32,293 nucleotides of DNA, taken from NCBI RefSeq assembly GCF_025938155.1, contig NZ_JAPCZG010000020.1, positions 1 to 32,293 of the forward strand. The letters run 5' to 3'. Of this stretch, positions 16,613-24,766 are shown in pieces. Position numbers and translations under genes: made by a program. Each line of letters starts with the position of its first letter. The stretch's first letter is position 1. The notes under the pieces were generated by a model. The model saw only the letters and a program-made list of their open reading frames with translations. It made no database searches and was not told where the DNA came from. The stretch comes from Novosphingobium sp. KCTC 2891. Its GTDB lineage: Bacteria; Pseudomonadota; Alphaproteobacteria; Sphingomonadales; Sphingomonadaceae.

Positions 16613-17068
16613 TCAGGGGCGTCGGATCTGGATCAATTCGATGGAATAGCCATCGGGATCCTTGATGAAGGCCAGCTGCGGGGCGCCATCCAACATCGCC
16701 CTGGGAGCGGAGCCTGGCGCTCCTCCAAAGTCCTTGAGACGTTCCCACATCGCCTGCACGTCGGGCACGCCGATGGCGACATGGCCATAGCCAGTGCCGT
16801 GGCTGTAGGCTTCGGCCTGATCCCAATTCCACGTCAGTTCCAAAGCGGCGGGCCCATCGCGATAGCCGGCATAGGAAAGGAACAGGATCGAGAAACGGCC
16901 CTGCTCGAAATCATGGCGATCTAGCAAGGTCATGCCGAGGCCGTCGCAATAGAAACGAAGCGAGGCATCGACATCGCGAATGCGGATCATGCTGTGCAGA
17001 ATGCGCGGGCGATCGGCATCTTCGCCCCATGCCCACAGAGGATCGTGAGAACTGGCTGTTTCGGTCAT
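16613..17068 (-). CDS. gloA: Glyoxalase I-like VOC metalloenzyme
   Basis: 151 residues from the ATG at 17068, which follows AAGGGGA at good spacing; a TTG two codons earlier is too close to that site. The vicinal-oxygen-chelate fold has two beta-alpha-beta modules. Expected metal ligands are all present: His25 in LHSMIR, Glu77 in LELTWNW, His96 in GHVAI, Glu144 in SIELIQ. The pattern is very close to short, Ni/Co-type GloA. The enzyme isomerises the methylglyoxal-glutathione hemithioacetal to S-lactoylglutathione in the cytoplasm. A 20-residue N-terminal extension is unlike E. coli GloA. A ring-cleavage dioxygenase role is less likely because the spacing fits GloA. Confidence 0.85.
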   Translation of the reverse strand: MTETASSHDPLWAWGEDADRPRILHSMIRIRDVDASLRFYCDGLGMTLLDRHDFEQGRFSILFLSYAGYRDGPAALELTWNWDQAEAYSHGTGYGHVAIGVPDVQAMWERLKDFGGAPGSAPRAMLDGAPQLAFIKDPDGYSIELIQIRRP

Positions 17069-17194
17069 GCGCAAAATCCCCTTGGCGGAGCAATCGCGGG
17101 GATTTTAGCCCATCTCGCAACGCCGCGCGTGCCCACGATGGCAAACGGGATTGCTCCCTTGCGAAGTGCCCGGCCTTGCGGGTCCGTCGGAACG

Positions 17195-18211
17195 TCAGGC
17201 AGCGTGGCGGGCGCTACCCTCGTCGCGCGCTGCGCGATCCTGCATCGTGCCTTTCATGTGACGCGTGCGGAATTCGCGTGGTGGAATGCCATAGGCGGCC
17301 TTGAACATGCGGCTGAAATGCGCCGCGCTCTTGAAACCAGACATATAGGCGATTTCGTGGATCGGGTGATCCCGCGTCTTGGGAGAGAGCAGCCAATCGC
17401 GTGCCTTCGGCAGGCGGTTCTTCCACACCAACTCGGAGAATGACGTGTTGTTGGCCTTAAGCAGATAGCACAGATAGCGGGGCGATATGCCGCAATTGGC
17501 CGCAACCTTGTCGTAGCTGAGGTCGGGGTCGGTCAGGTTCATCATGATGTAATTTTCGATATCGGCCAGCCGCCGATCCACCAGTTTCTGGCGGCGCGGC
17601 ATCTCCATCTTGCTGGACCGCAGATGGTCAGCGATCGATTCCAGCAGGCCACCAACGAGGTGGCGAGCCGCATGGTCGCCCAGCCGGTCGCCATAGTCGA
17701 GGATGACATCGAGCAACCTGAGCGCGGCCATGCCTTCGGCCGATTGCAGGTCGAACGGGGTGAACAGGCGCTCGGCCTCCTGCAGGTGCATCAGGAACAT
17801 GTCGGGTGGCACGATGATCTGGATGGATTCATGCCGATCTTCGCCATTGCGCCGGAGAGTGGCCTGAAAGGGCGCGCTGGAATCAAGGATGCCGGCACTG
17901 CCGGCAGCAATTTCACAGGTTCCGTTCGCCCGCACGATCTTGATCGCGCCCTTGCGCGCAAACCAGATCACGCGCAGCCCGACGCGATTGTTGCGAATAT
18001 GCTGCGTTCCGCGACGATAGGACAGGTCCGAAGATGAGCAGATGCGCGTGATCGAGACCGGACTGCTCAGTGCCTTTTCCATCTCGACGTTCGAGAAATT
18101 GTCATCGAGACACTTCAGATCGCCATCGTAGAACTCACGACGGGCAACCGCGGCGTACGCCTGAAACGCTTCGGCCGAGGATACACGGGTGCTGGAAAAG
18201 ACCTGTTCCAT
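17195..18211 (-). CDS. AraC-family transcriptional regulator
   Basis: 338 residues. The N-terminal 200 residues resemble the AraC-binding-like domain found in many catabolic activators (for example the FeaR group). The C-terminal part (about 220-320) holds the double HTH, with LSYDKVAANCGISPRYLCYL and then PIHEIAYMSGFKSAAHFSRMFK and YGIPPREFR. The ATG follows AGAAGGA. It lies inside a run of minus-strand catabolic genes, between the nitroreductase and the glyoxalase. A strong leader hairpin at 18234-18271 precedes it. It is likely to control the downstream or whole block; the inducer is unknown. Confidence 0.92.
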   Translation of the reverse strand: MEQVFSSTRVSSAEAFQAYAAVARREFYDGDLKCLDDNFSNVEMEKALSSPVSITRICSSSDLSYRRGTQHIRNNRVGLRVIWFARKGAIKIVRANGTCEIAAGSAGILDSSAPFQATLRRNGEDRHESIQIIVPPDMFLMHLQEAERLFTPFDLQSAEGMAALRLLDVILDYGDRLGDHAARHLVGGLLESIADHLRSSKMEMPRRQKLVDRRLADIENYIMMNLTDPDLSYDKVAANCGISPRYLCYLLKANNTSFSELVWKNRLPKARDWLLSPKTRDHPIHEIAYMSGFKSAAHFSRMFKAAYGIPPREFRTRHMKGTMQDRAARDEGSARHAA

Positions 18212-18233
18212 TCAATCCTTCTCCCAGTGCCTG

Positions 18234-18271
18234 GCCCCGGCGCAGGAATGCGGATGCATCTGCACCGGGGC
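18234..18271 (-). other. Long leader hairpin before the AraC gene
   Basis: On the minus strand GCCCCGGTGCAG and CTGCGCCGGGGC pair over 12 bp with one wobble, enclosing a 14-nt loop. No U-tract follows. It sits 23 bp before the AraC start, so it could separate expression of the nitroreductase operon from the regulator or mask initiation. Confidence 0.45.
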
Positions 18272-18321
18272 GGCTCACGCCTGTTTTGCCGGTTAGTCGG
18301 TCTTGTTTTGCTTGGCCGAAA

Positions 18322-19059
18322 TCAGCGATCGACCCAGCTGACCACTTCTTCCAATGGCGCCCGGCGAGAACGGAAGGCATTGGCCGGATGATCCGCAGCC
18401 GCATATCCGAACGAGGCACCGCACACCACGAGCCGATCTTCGGGTATGCCGAAATGCTCGTGAACCAGCGGGCAATAGGCGGCAAAGGCAGCCTGCACGA
18501 TCATGGCAATCCCAAGGCTTTGTGCCGCAAGCATCAGCGTGCCAAGATAAATGCCTGTGTCGATCGCCCCGTAATCGCACAAGTCGCGCGGAGAGGTAAA
18601 CACCATCGCGTGCGGCGCGCCGAACAGGCGGAAGTTTTCCAGCGCCTGCTTGCCCGATGCTTCGCGATCGCCAAAAGCCACCCCGACGCTATCGTAAAGT
18701 TGCCAGCCCACTTCGCGCTGGCGCTCCTTGTAGATCCCGCGATAAATTTCGGGGAAATCGAAGTCGGGCGGGGGCGTTTTCTGACCGCTTGCCGCATCTG
18801 CCACAGCACGTTCGAAAAAGGCGCGCCGAAAACGCTCGGTGCCTTCGCCGCTGGTGACGTGAACCTGCCACGGCTGGCTGTTGCACCACGATGCAGCATT
18901 TTGGGCGATGCGCAGCATCAGCTCGATCTTTTCCTGAGGAACCTGATCGGGCAGGTAGCTGCGGCAGCTGAAGCGATCGGCGAGCAAGCGGGAAAGCACT
19001 GCGGCTTCCGGGGGCAGGCCATCATCTCCGGTCAGAGCGACACGTTCTGTGCTGGCCAT
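18322..19059 (-). CDS. Nitroreductase-family flavin oxidoreductase
   Basis: 245 residues from the ATG at 19059. The FMN-binding nitroreductase fold is shown by RFSCRSYLPDQVP at about 29-41, NAASWCNSQPW and the C-terminal GIPEDRLVVCGASFGYA. The fold covers NAD(P)H-linked reductases of quinones, nitro groups and enones. In steroid and bile-acid clusters, members can act on ring double bonds, but the substrate here is open. Its ATG overlaps the TGA of the thiolase gene by one base (TGATG), so the two are translationally coupled. A TTG one codon earlier is not preferred. The enzyme should be cytoplasmic. Confidence 0.9.
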   Translation of the reverse strand: MASTERVALTGDDGLPPEAAVLSRLLADRFSCRSYLPDQVPQEKIELMLRIAQNAASWCNSQPWQVHVTSGEGTERFRRAFFERAVADAASGQKTPPPDFDFPEIYRGIYKERQREVGWQLYDSVGVAFGDREASGKQALENFRLFGAPHAMVFTSPRDLCDYGAIDTGIYLGTLMLAAQSLGIAMIVQAAFAAYCPLVHEHFGIPEDRLVVCGASFGYAAADHPANAFRSRRAPLEEVVSWVDR

Positions 19060-20225
19060 CAATCGACTCCGAGAATGGCGGCGCTGGTAGGTACGCCGCT
19101 GCCGGCCGTTACCAGCATGTTGCGAACGCCCGGCACCTGGTTCACGGCCGTACCGCGCAATTGCCGAACCGCTTCGGCCACCCCGTTCATCCCGTGGATG
19201 TAGGCTTCACCCAATTGTCCGCCGTGCATATTGATCGGCAACGCGCCCCCGATTTCAAGGTTGCCGTCGCGCACGAAATCCTTGGCTTCACCCTTGGCGC
19301 AAAAACCATAGGCTTCCAGGCCGGGGAAGACGCTCGGACCGAAGTGATCATAGATGATGGCTGCATCCAGATCCTTGGGCGAAAGGCCCGACTGGGCATA
19401 AAGCTGGCGTGCCGCCGCCGCGCATTCTTCATAAGGCCAGATGTTTTCGCGGTAGAAGCCGGTCAGGCCCAACGCACCCGCAGGCGATCCTTGCGCTGCT
19501 GCGCGAATATAGACGGGCTTCTGCTTAAGATCCTTTGCCCGTTCGGCGCTGACCACAACGACAGCCACTGCGCCATCGCTTTCCTGGCAGCAGTCAAGGA
19601 GGCGCAGCGGATCGGCAATCATCTTGGAGGCCTGGTGGTCTTCCACGGTGATCGGCTTGCCATAGAAGAAGGCATTGGGATTGGTGGACGCATTCTTGCG
19701 CGCCAGAACCGCGTAGTTCGCGAAATCCAGCTCGGTCGCGCCGGTTTCGTGCATGTAACGGCGCATCATCATGCCGACCATGGCGGCCGGCGTCATCAAC
19801 CCGCTGAGGCCGTGATATGCAAACACCACGTTGTCGCTCGTGGGGGGCAGCGAATGCATCGGCTGACCGAAGCGATATTCGGAGCGTTCGTTCATCGCGC
19901 GATAGACGACGACGACATCGGCAACGCCGCAAGTGATCGCAAGCGCCGCCTGCTGCAACGGTGCGCATGTGGCGCCCCCGCCCTGGGCGATCCGGCTGAA
20001 GAACTTCAGGTCCTTGCCGCCAATGGCACGAAACACTTCCTGTTCGCCGTTGTTGTCCATCGTATAGGTGGAAATGCCGTCCACCTCGGATGGGTCGATC
20101 CCCGCATCGTCGAGGGCTGACAGGGTTGCTTCCACTGCAAGGCGCAGCTCGCTGCGTCCGCTGTTCTTGGAAAATTCCGTAGCGCCGTAGCCGGCGATCG
20201 CGGTCTTGTTGCTGAACGAAGTCAT
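19059..20225 (-). CDS. Thiolase-like / Ltp2-type lipid-transfer protein
   Basis: 388 residues from the ATG at 20225 (AAGGA 10 nt upstream). It has thiolase-fold features: N-terminal IAGYGATEFSK, SELRLAVEATLSALDDAGI, then GGGATCAPLQ with Cys87, and a C-terminal GGQLGEAYIHGMNGVAEAVRQLRG. This resembles the SCP2-thiolase/Ltp2 group rather than classic acetyl-CoA acetyltransferases. Ltp2 proteins pair with a DUF35 protein and act as retro-aldolases on beta-hydroxyacyl-CoA in steroid side-chain removal. A DUF35 gene lies directly upstream, which supports this reading. Alternative: a true thiolase using Cys87. The substrate is unknown. Confidence 0.85.
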   Translation of the reverse strand: MTSFSNKTAIAGYGATEFSKNSGRSELRLAVEATLSALDDAGIDPSEVDGISTYTMDNNGEQEVFRAIGGKDLKFFSRIAQGGGATCAPLQQAALAITCGVADVVVVYRAMNERSEYRFGQPMHSLPPTSDNVVFAYHGLSGLMTPAAMVGMMMRRYMHETGATELDFANYAVLARKNASTNPNAFFYGKPITVEDHQASKMIADPLRLLDCCQESDGAVAVVVVSAERAKDLKQKPVYIRAAAQGSPAGALGLTGFYRENIWPYEECAAAARQLYAQSGLSPKDLDAAIIYDHFGPSVFPGLEAYGFCAKGEAKDFVRDGNLEIGGALPINMHGGQLGEAYIHGMNGVAEAVRQLRGTAVNQVPGVRNMLVTAGSGVPTSAAILGVD

Positions 20226-20284
20226 CGTGTGCAAATCCTTGGCTCGCGCATCAGGTGCGCGATGAGATTCCGGCGAGGAAATTC

Positions 20285-20304
20285 AGGCCCAAAAACCCGG
20301 GCCT
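20285..20304 (-). other. Small hairpin between DUF35 and thiolase-like genes
   Basis: AGGCCC (20285-20290) and GGGCCT (20299-20304) form a 6-bp stem with an 8-nt loop, immediately after the DUF35 stop. No clear U-tract follows, so it is an intercistronic structure rather than an assured terminator. Confidence 0.35.
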
Positions 20305-20309
20305 AAAAG

Positions 20310-20717
20310 TCAGGCAGGGCGAAAGCGGAAGGCGGCAACATCGCCGCGCCGCAGGAATTCCACCTTCAACGGCATGCCGATGCGCAGGCTGGCCGGGTCG
20401 GTGCCGTCCATCGCACCAACCATTCGCTCGCCTTCGGCAAGATCGGCCACCACGATGGGATGCGGCGCAGGAAAGCCGGGCAGCGGCGGATGATGATGCA
20501 CGACATAGCTGAACAAGGCTGCATCGCCCGACAGCTTCGCTTCGCTCCAGTTCAGCGAATGGCAATGGCCGCAAGCCGGCGTCGGCAGGGTGCGCAGGGT
20601 ACCGCAACCGTCACACTTCTGGGCCAGCAACTCCTCACGCTCCAGACCGCGATAGAAGAAATCGAAATCGCGATTGGAACAGGGAGCATTGTGTCCCTTA
20701 TCGACGGGCGCATTCAT
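20310..20717 (-). CDS. DUF35 zinc-ribbon/OB-fold protein, partner of the thiolase-like protein
   Basis: 135 residues. The N-terminal rubredoxin-like zinc ribbon has Cys35-x2-Cys38 and Cys49-x2-Cys52 (CDGCG and CGHCH), followed by an OB-fold that includes LFSYVVHHHPP and PHPIVVADLAEGERMVG. DUF35 proteins bind acyl-CoA and complex with Ltp-type thiolases or with HMG-CoA-type synthases. The ATG follows GGAG at 8-nt spacing. The gap to the thiolase-like gene is 84 bp and contains a hairpin. The pair is a common signature of side-chain or aldol cleavage in steroid and related catabolism, though also seen elsewhere. Confidence 0.92.
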   Translation of the reverse strand: MNAPVDKGHNAPCSNRDFDFFYRGLEREELLAQKCDGCGTLRTLPTPACGHCHSLNWSEAKLSGDAALFSYVVHHHPPLPGFPAPHPIVVADLAEGERMVGAMDGTDPASLRIGMPLKVEFLRRGDVAAFRFRPA

Positions 20718-20762
20718 TCGTTCATCTCCATATGAAGTCGGTATTGTTCAAGCTGGTTCGGT

Positions 20763-21986
20763 TCATCCCTGAAAGGCAGGGCCGCGCACGGCAGCCTCTC
20801 GACGCGAGCGCGTGGGCAAGACAAACAACAAGGTCGCCAGAAACAGCGCCAGAGCAGAACCTGCCAATGCAATCCGGTAGTTGCCAAAGTGGACGTAGGC
20901 CCAGCCGACCAAGGGCGTTATGCCAAACAGGAAGGGCAGCTTGAGCGCATAGCTGACGCCCATGGCGCGGCTGACGCTTGCCGAACCGAACATCGCGGCC
21001 ATTGCCGCACCATGCAGTGTTACGAGAGGCACGGTAACCACGCCCAGCATTGCCGCCACGGGCAGGAACAGGGCCGTCGCGCCGCTTGCCAGCAGAGCCC
21101 AGCCGATCGCCTGAATCGCGCCGGCAATGGCCAGTGCGAACCGGGGGCCGATGCGGTCGGCCAGCCATCCCATCACCAGCGTACCCGCGATGCCCGCGCC
21201 CGAATAGACCGACAGCAGCATGGCCGCGCTGGCCGGATCGAGGCCATACGACTGCGCAAATGCAGTGGAGTGGACGGTAAAGGCAGTACCCGTTCCCGCA
21301 ATCAGGCCGATGCCCAGTGCGACCAGCCAGAAGTCGAGCCGCGCGAACATTTCGCCTGCAGGGATGACATGCGAGTCATCTATCGTGGGGCCTGCCTGTT
21401 TATCGGAACCCCCATCGGATTGGAGCAGGCACAGCAGCGGCAGCAGCACGGCGAAAGCTACCGCTGCGGCGGCATAGATATACTCACGCCCGAAGACCGG
21501 CAGCCCCCGTGCCACCATATAGGGGACGACGAACATCATCAGCGGCAAGTTGACAAGGCTCAGCACGCGGCCGCGCCGATCCGGGAAAAGCCGAGCGACA
21601 ATCGTGACCGGGCCAAGAATGGCGGTCAGCGTCGTGCCAACTCCCACAAGCGCAAACATGGCGAGGGCGAAGGGAAAGGCGCCAGAGACCATCAGGCCGA
21701 GATAGGCGACAAGATTGGCGAGCGCCCCCGCGATCATGACAGTGCTGGGCCGGAACCGGTGCATCGTCCCGCCCCCCACGATCGCGGACAGGCCCAGCGC
21801 CGTGGTCAGCACGCTCATGCCCAACGAGATCTCTGTCCGGTCAACGCCGAAATGCGCTTCGTTGGCGGCCAGCAACGGGCCGAAAGAACCGAAGGCGAGG
21901 CTCATGGCCACATTTTGCGCCACAGCGCATACGATGATGGTTCGCATGCCGGCATTGCGCGAATTGCCATTGGCAGCAGTGCCCAA
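20763..21986 (-). CDS. MFS transporter, 12-helix
   Basis: 407 residues with 12 hydrophobic segments and a central hydrophilic loop (about 195-220). The conserved cytoplasmic loop DRRGR follows the fourth to fifth helix, and GWLADRIGPR is the repeat motif of the second half. It resembles monocarboxylate/organic-acid-type members of the major facilitator superfamily and would carry a pathway substrate or product across the inner membrane. The frame opens with TTG at 21986, which has AAAGGA 8 nt upstream. The next in-frame ATG is 21947, without a ribosome site, so TTG is preferred with caution. It heads the minus-strand block; a promoter candidate lies just upstream. Confidence 0.88.
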   Translation of the reverse strand: MGTAANGNSRNAGMRTIIVCAVAQNVAMSLAFGSFGPLLAANEAHFGVDRTEISLGMSVLTTALGLSAIVGGGTMHRFRPSTVMIAGALANLVAYLGLMVSGAFPFALAMFALVGVGTTLTAILGPVTIVARLFPDRRGRVLSLVNLPLMMFVVPYMVARGLPVFGREYIYAAAAVAFAVLLPLLCLLQSDGGSDKQAGPTIDDSHVIPAGEMFARLDFWLVALGIGLIAGTGTAFTVHSTAFAQSYGLDPASAAMLLSVYSGAGIAGTLVMGWLADRIGPRFALAIAGAIQAIGWALLASGATALFLPVAAMLGVVTVPLVTLHGAAMAAMFGSASVSRAMGVSYALKLPFLFGITPLVGWAYVHFGNYRIALAGSALALFLATLLFVLPTRSRREAAVRGPAFQG

Positions 21987-22001
21987 GAGCCTCGTCCTTT
22001 G

Positions 22002-22030
22002 ATTATGTTTCTGTCAGCCATATCTAACAA
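22002..22030 (-). promoter_or_regulatory. Sigma-70-type promoter candidate for the MFS-led block
   Basis: On the minus strand TTGTTA (-35, at 22025-22030) and CATAAT (-10, at 22002-22007) are separated by exactly 17 bp. They match the consensus at 4/6 and 5/6. The predicted start is only about 9 nt before the TTG codon, so the leader would be very short. It also raises the chance that translation begins at the ATG at 21947. Confidence 0.5.
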
Positions 22031-22288
22031 GGACAGCGAGGTGGCCAACCCGCCTATTGCGGGATGCCATGCTTGGCGTCGCACTCAGATCAGTCTGAAT
22101 ATGCACAGGTCCGGCTCTTTGCAGGACAGGCCTATACCCGGCCTCTGCCAACCACCTCGACTTCCGGCGCAGGCGGAAGGCCACAGTTGCAGTGCGGTTT
22201 GCCCACGGCTGAACCAGACCCGCACGCTGGTTGTGCAATGCCGTCCAGTCTGGCCTTCCTTCAGCGGGACCTGACGTAATCGCGAGCC

Positions 22289-22305
22289 CGGCAGCCTCGC
22301 TGCCG
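22289..22305. promoter_or_regulatory. Palindrome upstream of the PQQ dehydrogenase
   Basis: CGGCAGC-CTC-GCTGCCG is a perfect 7-bp dyad with a 3-bp spacer, centred about 40 bp before the ATG at 22337. It may be an operator or a leader hairpin. No regulator is assigned. Confidence 0.4.
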
Positions 22306-22336
22306 ACTGCCAGCGTATGCGTAGTGGCAAGAACAA

Positions 22337-24712
22337 ATGACAATGAGAGGCCCGATGGCAAGCAGCAATCCAACGTCCAGCGCCGGAATGGAGCGCCTGC
22401 TGGCGCTTGTGATCATGCTGAGCGGCCTTTGCATGGCGGCGCCGGGCGCCTACCTGCTGCAGGTGGGCGGGACACCTTACTATCTTGTCGCAGGTACGGC
22501 GCTGATCGTGTCGGGCCTAATGCTGTGGCGGGGTTCCGCCCATGGCGCTTGGCTCTATGCGCTGGTTCTGGCCGGCACCATCGCGTGGTCGTTGTGGGAA
22601 AGCGGGCTGGACGCATGGGCGCTTCTGCCCCGGGTCGGGCTGCTTCTGGGACTGGGGTGGCTTGTACTGCTCGCACGGGCCTTGCGGGTTTCGCGCAAGC
22701 GCATGGCAAGGGTGCTCATGGGCAGCGCGGCGGTGGCCGGTGTTGCTGCGGTCGCTGGCGGCATTGCCTGGCGCGGTCCTGCTCGCAGCGATCTTTTTGC
22801 CGATGCCATCGCAGCGCCGCAGAATGAAGGCGAATGGCATTCCATTGGCGGGGGGCAGGGGTCGCAGCGCTTTTCGCCGCTTGGCCAGATCACCCCGGCG
22901 AACGTCAGCGGACTGAGGGTGGCATGGAAGATCCACCTGGGCATGCCACCAGCCGGTATGTATGGCTCGCTTGAAGCAACCCCACTGAAAGTCGGTGATA
23001 CGCTGTTCATGTGCAACATGCACAACGTGGTCAGCGCAATCGACGCCGAAACGGGGCAGAAGCGGTGGGAGGCCGATCCGCAGATCGACCGCAAGGGGGT
23101 GGCGCTCGCCGCCTGCCGCGGCGTGAGTTACTACCGCGATGCCACTGCCGATCCCAAGGCGCCTTGTGCCGAACGCATCATCCAGACCGCCTATGACGCG
23201 CGCATCATCGCGCTTGACCTGCATACAGGCAAGCGCTGCGAGGGTTTCGGCAACGGTGGCGCCGTTGATCTGCGCGCGGGCATTGGTCCCATCCCCAAGG
23301 GCTATTACTATCTGACTTCGCCGGCGGCGGTAGTCCGCGACCGCTTGGTGGTTGGCGCCTCGGTGCTCGACGGGCAGGAAGTGAACGAACCTTCGGGCGT
23401 GATCCGCGCCTTCGATGCGCGCACCGGCGCTTTTGTCTGGGCGTGGGACATGGGACGCCCTGGCGACCACGGGATGCCGCCCAAGGGCGAGACATTTACC
23501 CGCGGCACGCCCAATGCCTGGGCACCGATTACGGGTGATGACCAGTCGGGCCTTGTCTTCGTTCCGCTTGGCAACGCCACGCCGGATTACCTTGCGGCGC
23601 ACCGTTCGGAGCCAATGAATCGCTATTCCAGCTCCATCGTGGCGCTCGACATAGCGACAGGCGACGTACGCTGGTCCTATCAGACCACGCACCGCGACGT
23701 GTGGGACTACGACGTCGCATCGCCGCCGACCTTGGCCGATTTCCCCATGCCCGACGGCTCAATGCGCCCGGCGGTGATCCAGGCAACGAAGCGCGGCCAG
23801 ATCTTCGTGCTGGACCGCCTGACCGGCAAGTCGCTGGTCGACACGGTAGAAAAGGCCGTTCCGCAAAATGCCGTGCCCGGTGAAAAGCTTTCGCCCACCC
23901 AACCCTACCCCGTGGGCATGCCATCGCTGGGCGGAGGACTGCTCACCGAGGCGCGGATGTGGGGCATTTCGCCCTTCGACCAGTTGTGGTGTCGCATTCG
24001 CTTTCGCCAAGCGCGCTATGATGGCGATTTCACGCCGATGACCACGAAGCCGACCATCGTATTCCCCAGCTACTTCGGAGGATCGAACTGGTCGGGCGTG
24101 TCGGTGGACCCGCAGCGGGGATTGCTGGCCGTAAACGTCAATTATTTTGCGATGTATAACCGCCTGATCCCGCGCCCTGAAGCCAACGCCAAAGGCATTT
24201 ATCCCTTCCGCGTAGGCCACAATGAACTGGACATCGCGGCATGGCCGCAAGGCGGCACGGGGTATGCTGCCAAGACTGGCGGGTTCCTCTCGCCGATTGG
24301 CGTGCCTTGCACGCAGCCGCCCTTTGGCGAACTGGCCGTTATCGATCTCAAGACCCGCAAGATTGCCTGGCGCACACCGCTGGGCACGGCACGTGACAGT
24401 GGCCCGGCCGGCATGGCGCTGGGCCTGCCGATCCCGCTGGGCACGCCCGCGCTCGGAGGATCGCTCATGACCCGCAGCGGCCTGCTGTTCATCGCGGCGA
24501 CGCAGGAACGCATGTTCCGGGCCTTTGATTCGGCAACGGGCAAGTTGCTGTGGCAGGACCGGCTTCCGGCAGGCGGCCACGCCAATCCGATGACCTATTA
24601 TTCGGATCGCAGTGGCCGGCAGTTCGTAGTGATCGCGGCCAGCGGTCACCCGCAGCTAGCCAGCGGATCGGGCGATACCCTTATCGCCTATGCCTTGCCG
24701 AAGCGCCGATGA
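22337..24712 (+). CDS. Membrane-bound PQQ-dependent dehydrogenase (glucose/quinate/shikimate type)
   Basis: 791 residues with five N-terminal membrane helices (about 21-40, 47-64, 70-87, 96-114, 126-144), then a periplasmic PQQ propeller. The domain begins EWHSIGGGQGSQRFSPL, and the active-site blade reads TTHRDVWDYDV (Asp454, Asp457, Asp459), like the equivalent part of E. coli Gcd. The enzyme oxidises a sugar, quinate-like or other polyol to a lactone or ketone in the periplasm and reduces ubiquinone. The start may be ATG 22337 or 22355 (AGAGG 4 nt upstream). It is divergent from the MFS gene. No PQQ synthesis genes are in the window. The exact substrate is not determinable. Confidence 0.92.
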   Translation: MTMRGPMASSNPTSSAGMERLLALVIMLSGLCMAAPGAYLLQVGGTPYYLVAGTALIVSGLMLWRGSAHGAWLYALVLAGTIAWSLWESGLDAWALLPRVGLLLGLGWLVLLARALRVSRKRMARVLMGSAAVAGVAAVAGGIAWRGPARSDLFADAIAAPQNEGEWHSIGGGQGSQRFSPLGQITPANVSGLRVAWKIHLGMPPAGMYGSLEATPLKVGDTLFMCNMHNVVSAIDAETGQKRWEADPQIDRKGVALAACRGVSYYRDATADPKAPCAERIIQTAYDARIIALDLHTGKRCEGFGNGGAVDLRAGIGPIPKGYYYLTSPAAVVRDRLVVGASVLDGQEVNEPSGVIRAFDARTGAFVWAWDMGRPGDHGMPPKGETFTRGTPNAWAPITGDDQSGLVFVPLGNATPDYLAAHRSEPMNRYSSSIVALDIATGDVRWSYQTTHRDVWDYDVASPPTLADFPMPDGSMRPAVIQATKRGQIFVLDRLTGKSLVDTVEKAVPQNAVPGEKLSPTQPYPVGMPSLGGGLLTEARMWGISPFDQLWCRIRFRQARYDGDFTPMTTKPTIVFPSYFGGSNWSGVSVDPQRGLLAVNVNYFAMYNRLIPRPEANAKGIYPFRVGHNELDIAAWPQGGTGYAAKTGGFLSPIGVPCTQPPFGELAVIDLKTRKIAWRTPLGTARDSGPAGMALGLPIPLGTPALGGSLMTRSGLLFIAATQERMFRAFDSATGKLLWQDRLPAGGHANPMTYYSDRSGRQFVVIAASGHPQLASGSGDTLIAYALPKRR

Positions 24713-24766
24713 CGCACGACGACGACGACCCTCGCGCCTTCTGGAAGGGGGCGGCGCGGGGGCATG

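Larger units (their letters stand above)
21987..22336. other. Divergent intergenic regulatory region (350 bp)
   Basis: This stretch separates the MFS gene and the PQQ dehydrogenase and holds no convincing gene. It contains a promoter candidate for the minus strand (22002-22030) and a palindrome near the plus-strand start (22289-22305). Short open frames here lack any support. Confidence 0.6.

Noticed and set aside
16613..17068. Ring-cleavage (extradiol) dioxygenase reading of the VOC protein
   Set aside because: Length, the H-E-H-E ligand set and the GloA-like sequence fit glyoxalase I far better than a two-domain dioxygenase.
10818..18291. Shared 14-bp sequence TCACGCCTGTTTTG near 10818 and 18278
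   Set aside because: Matches of this length are expected by chance in a window of this size, and one copy is inside a coding region.
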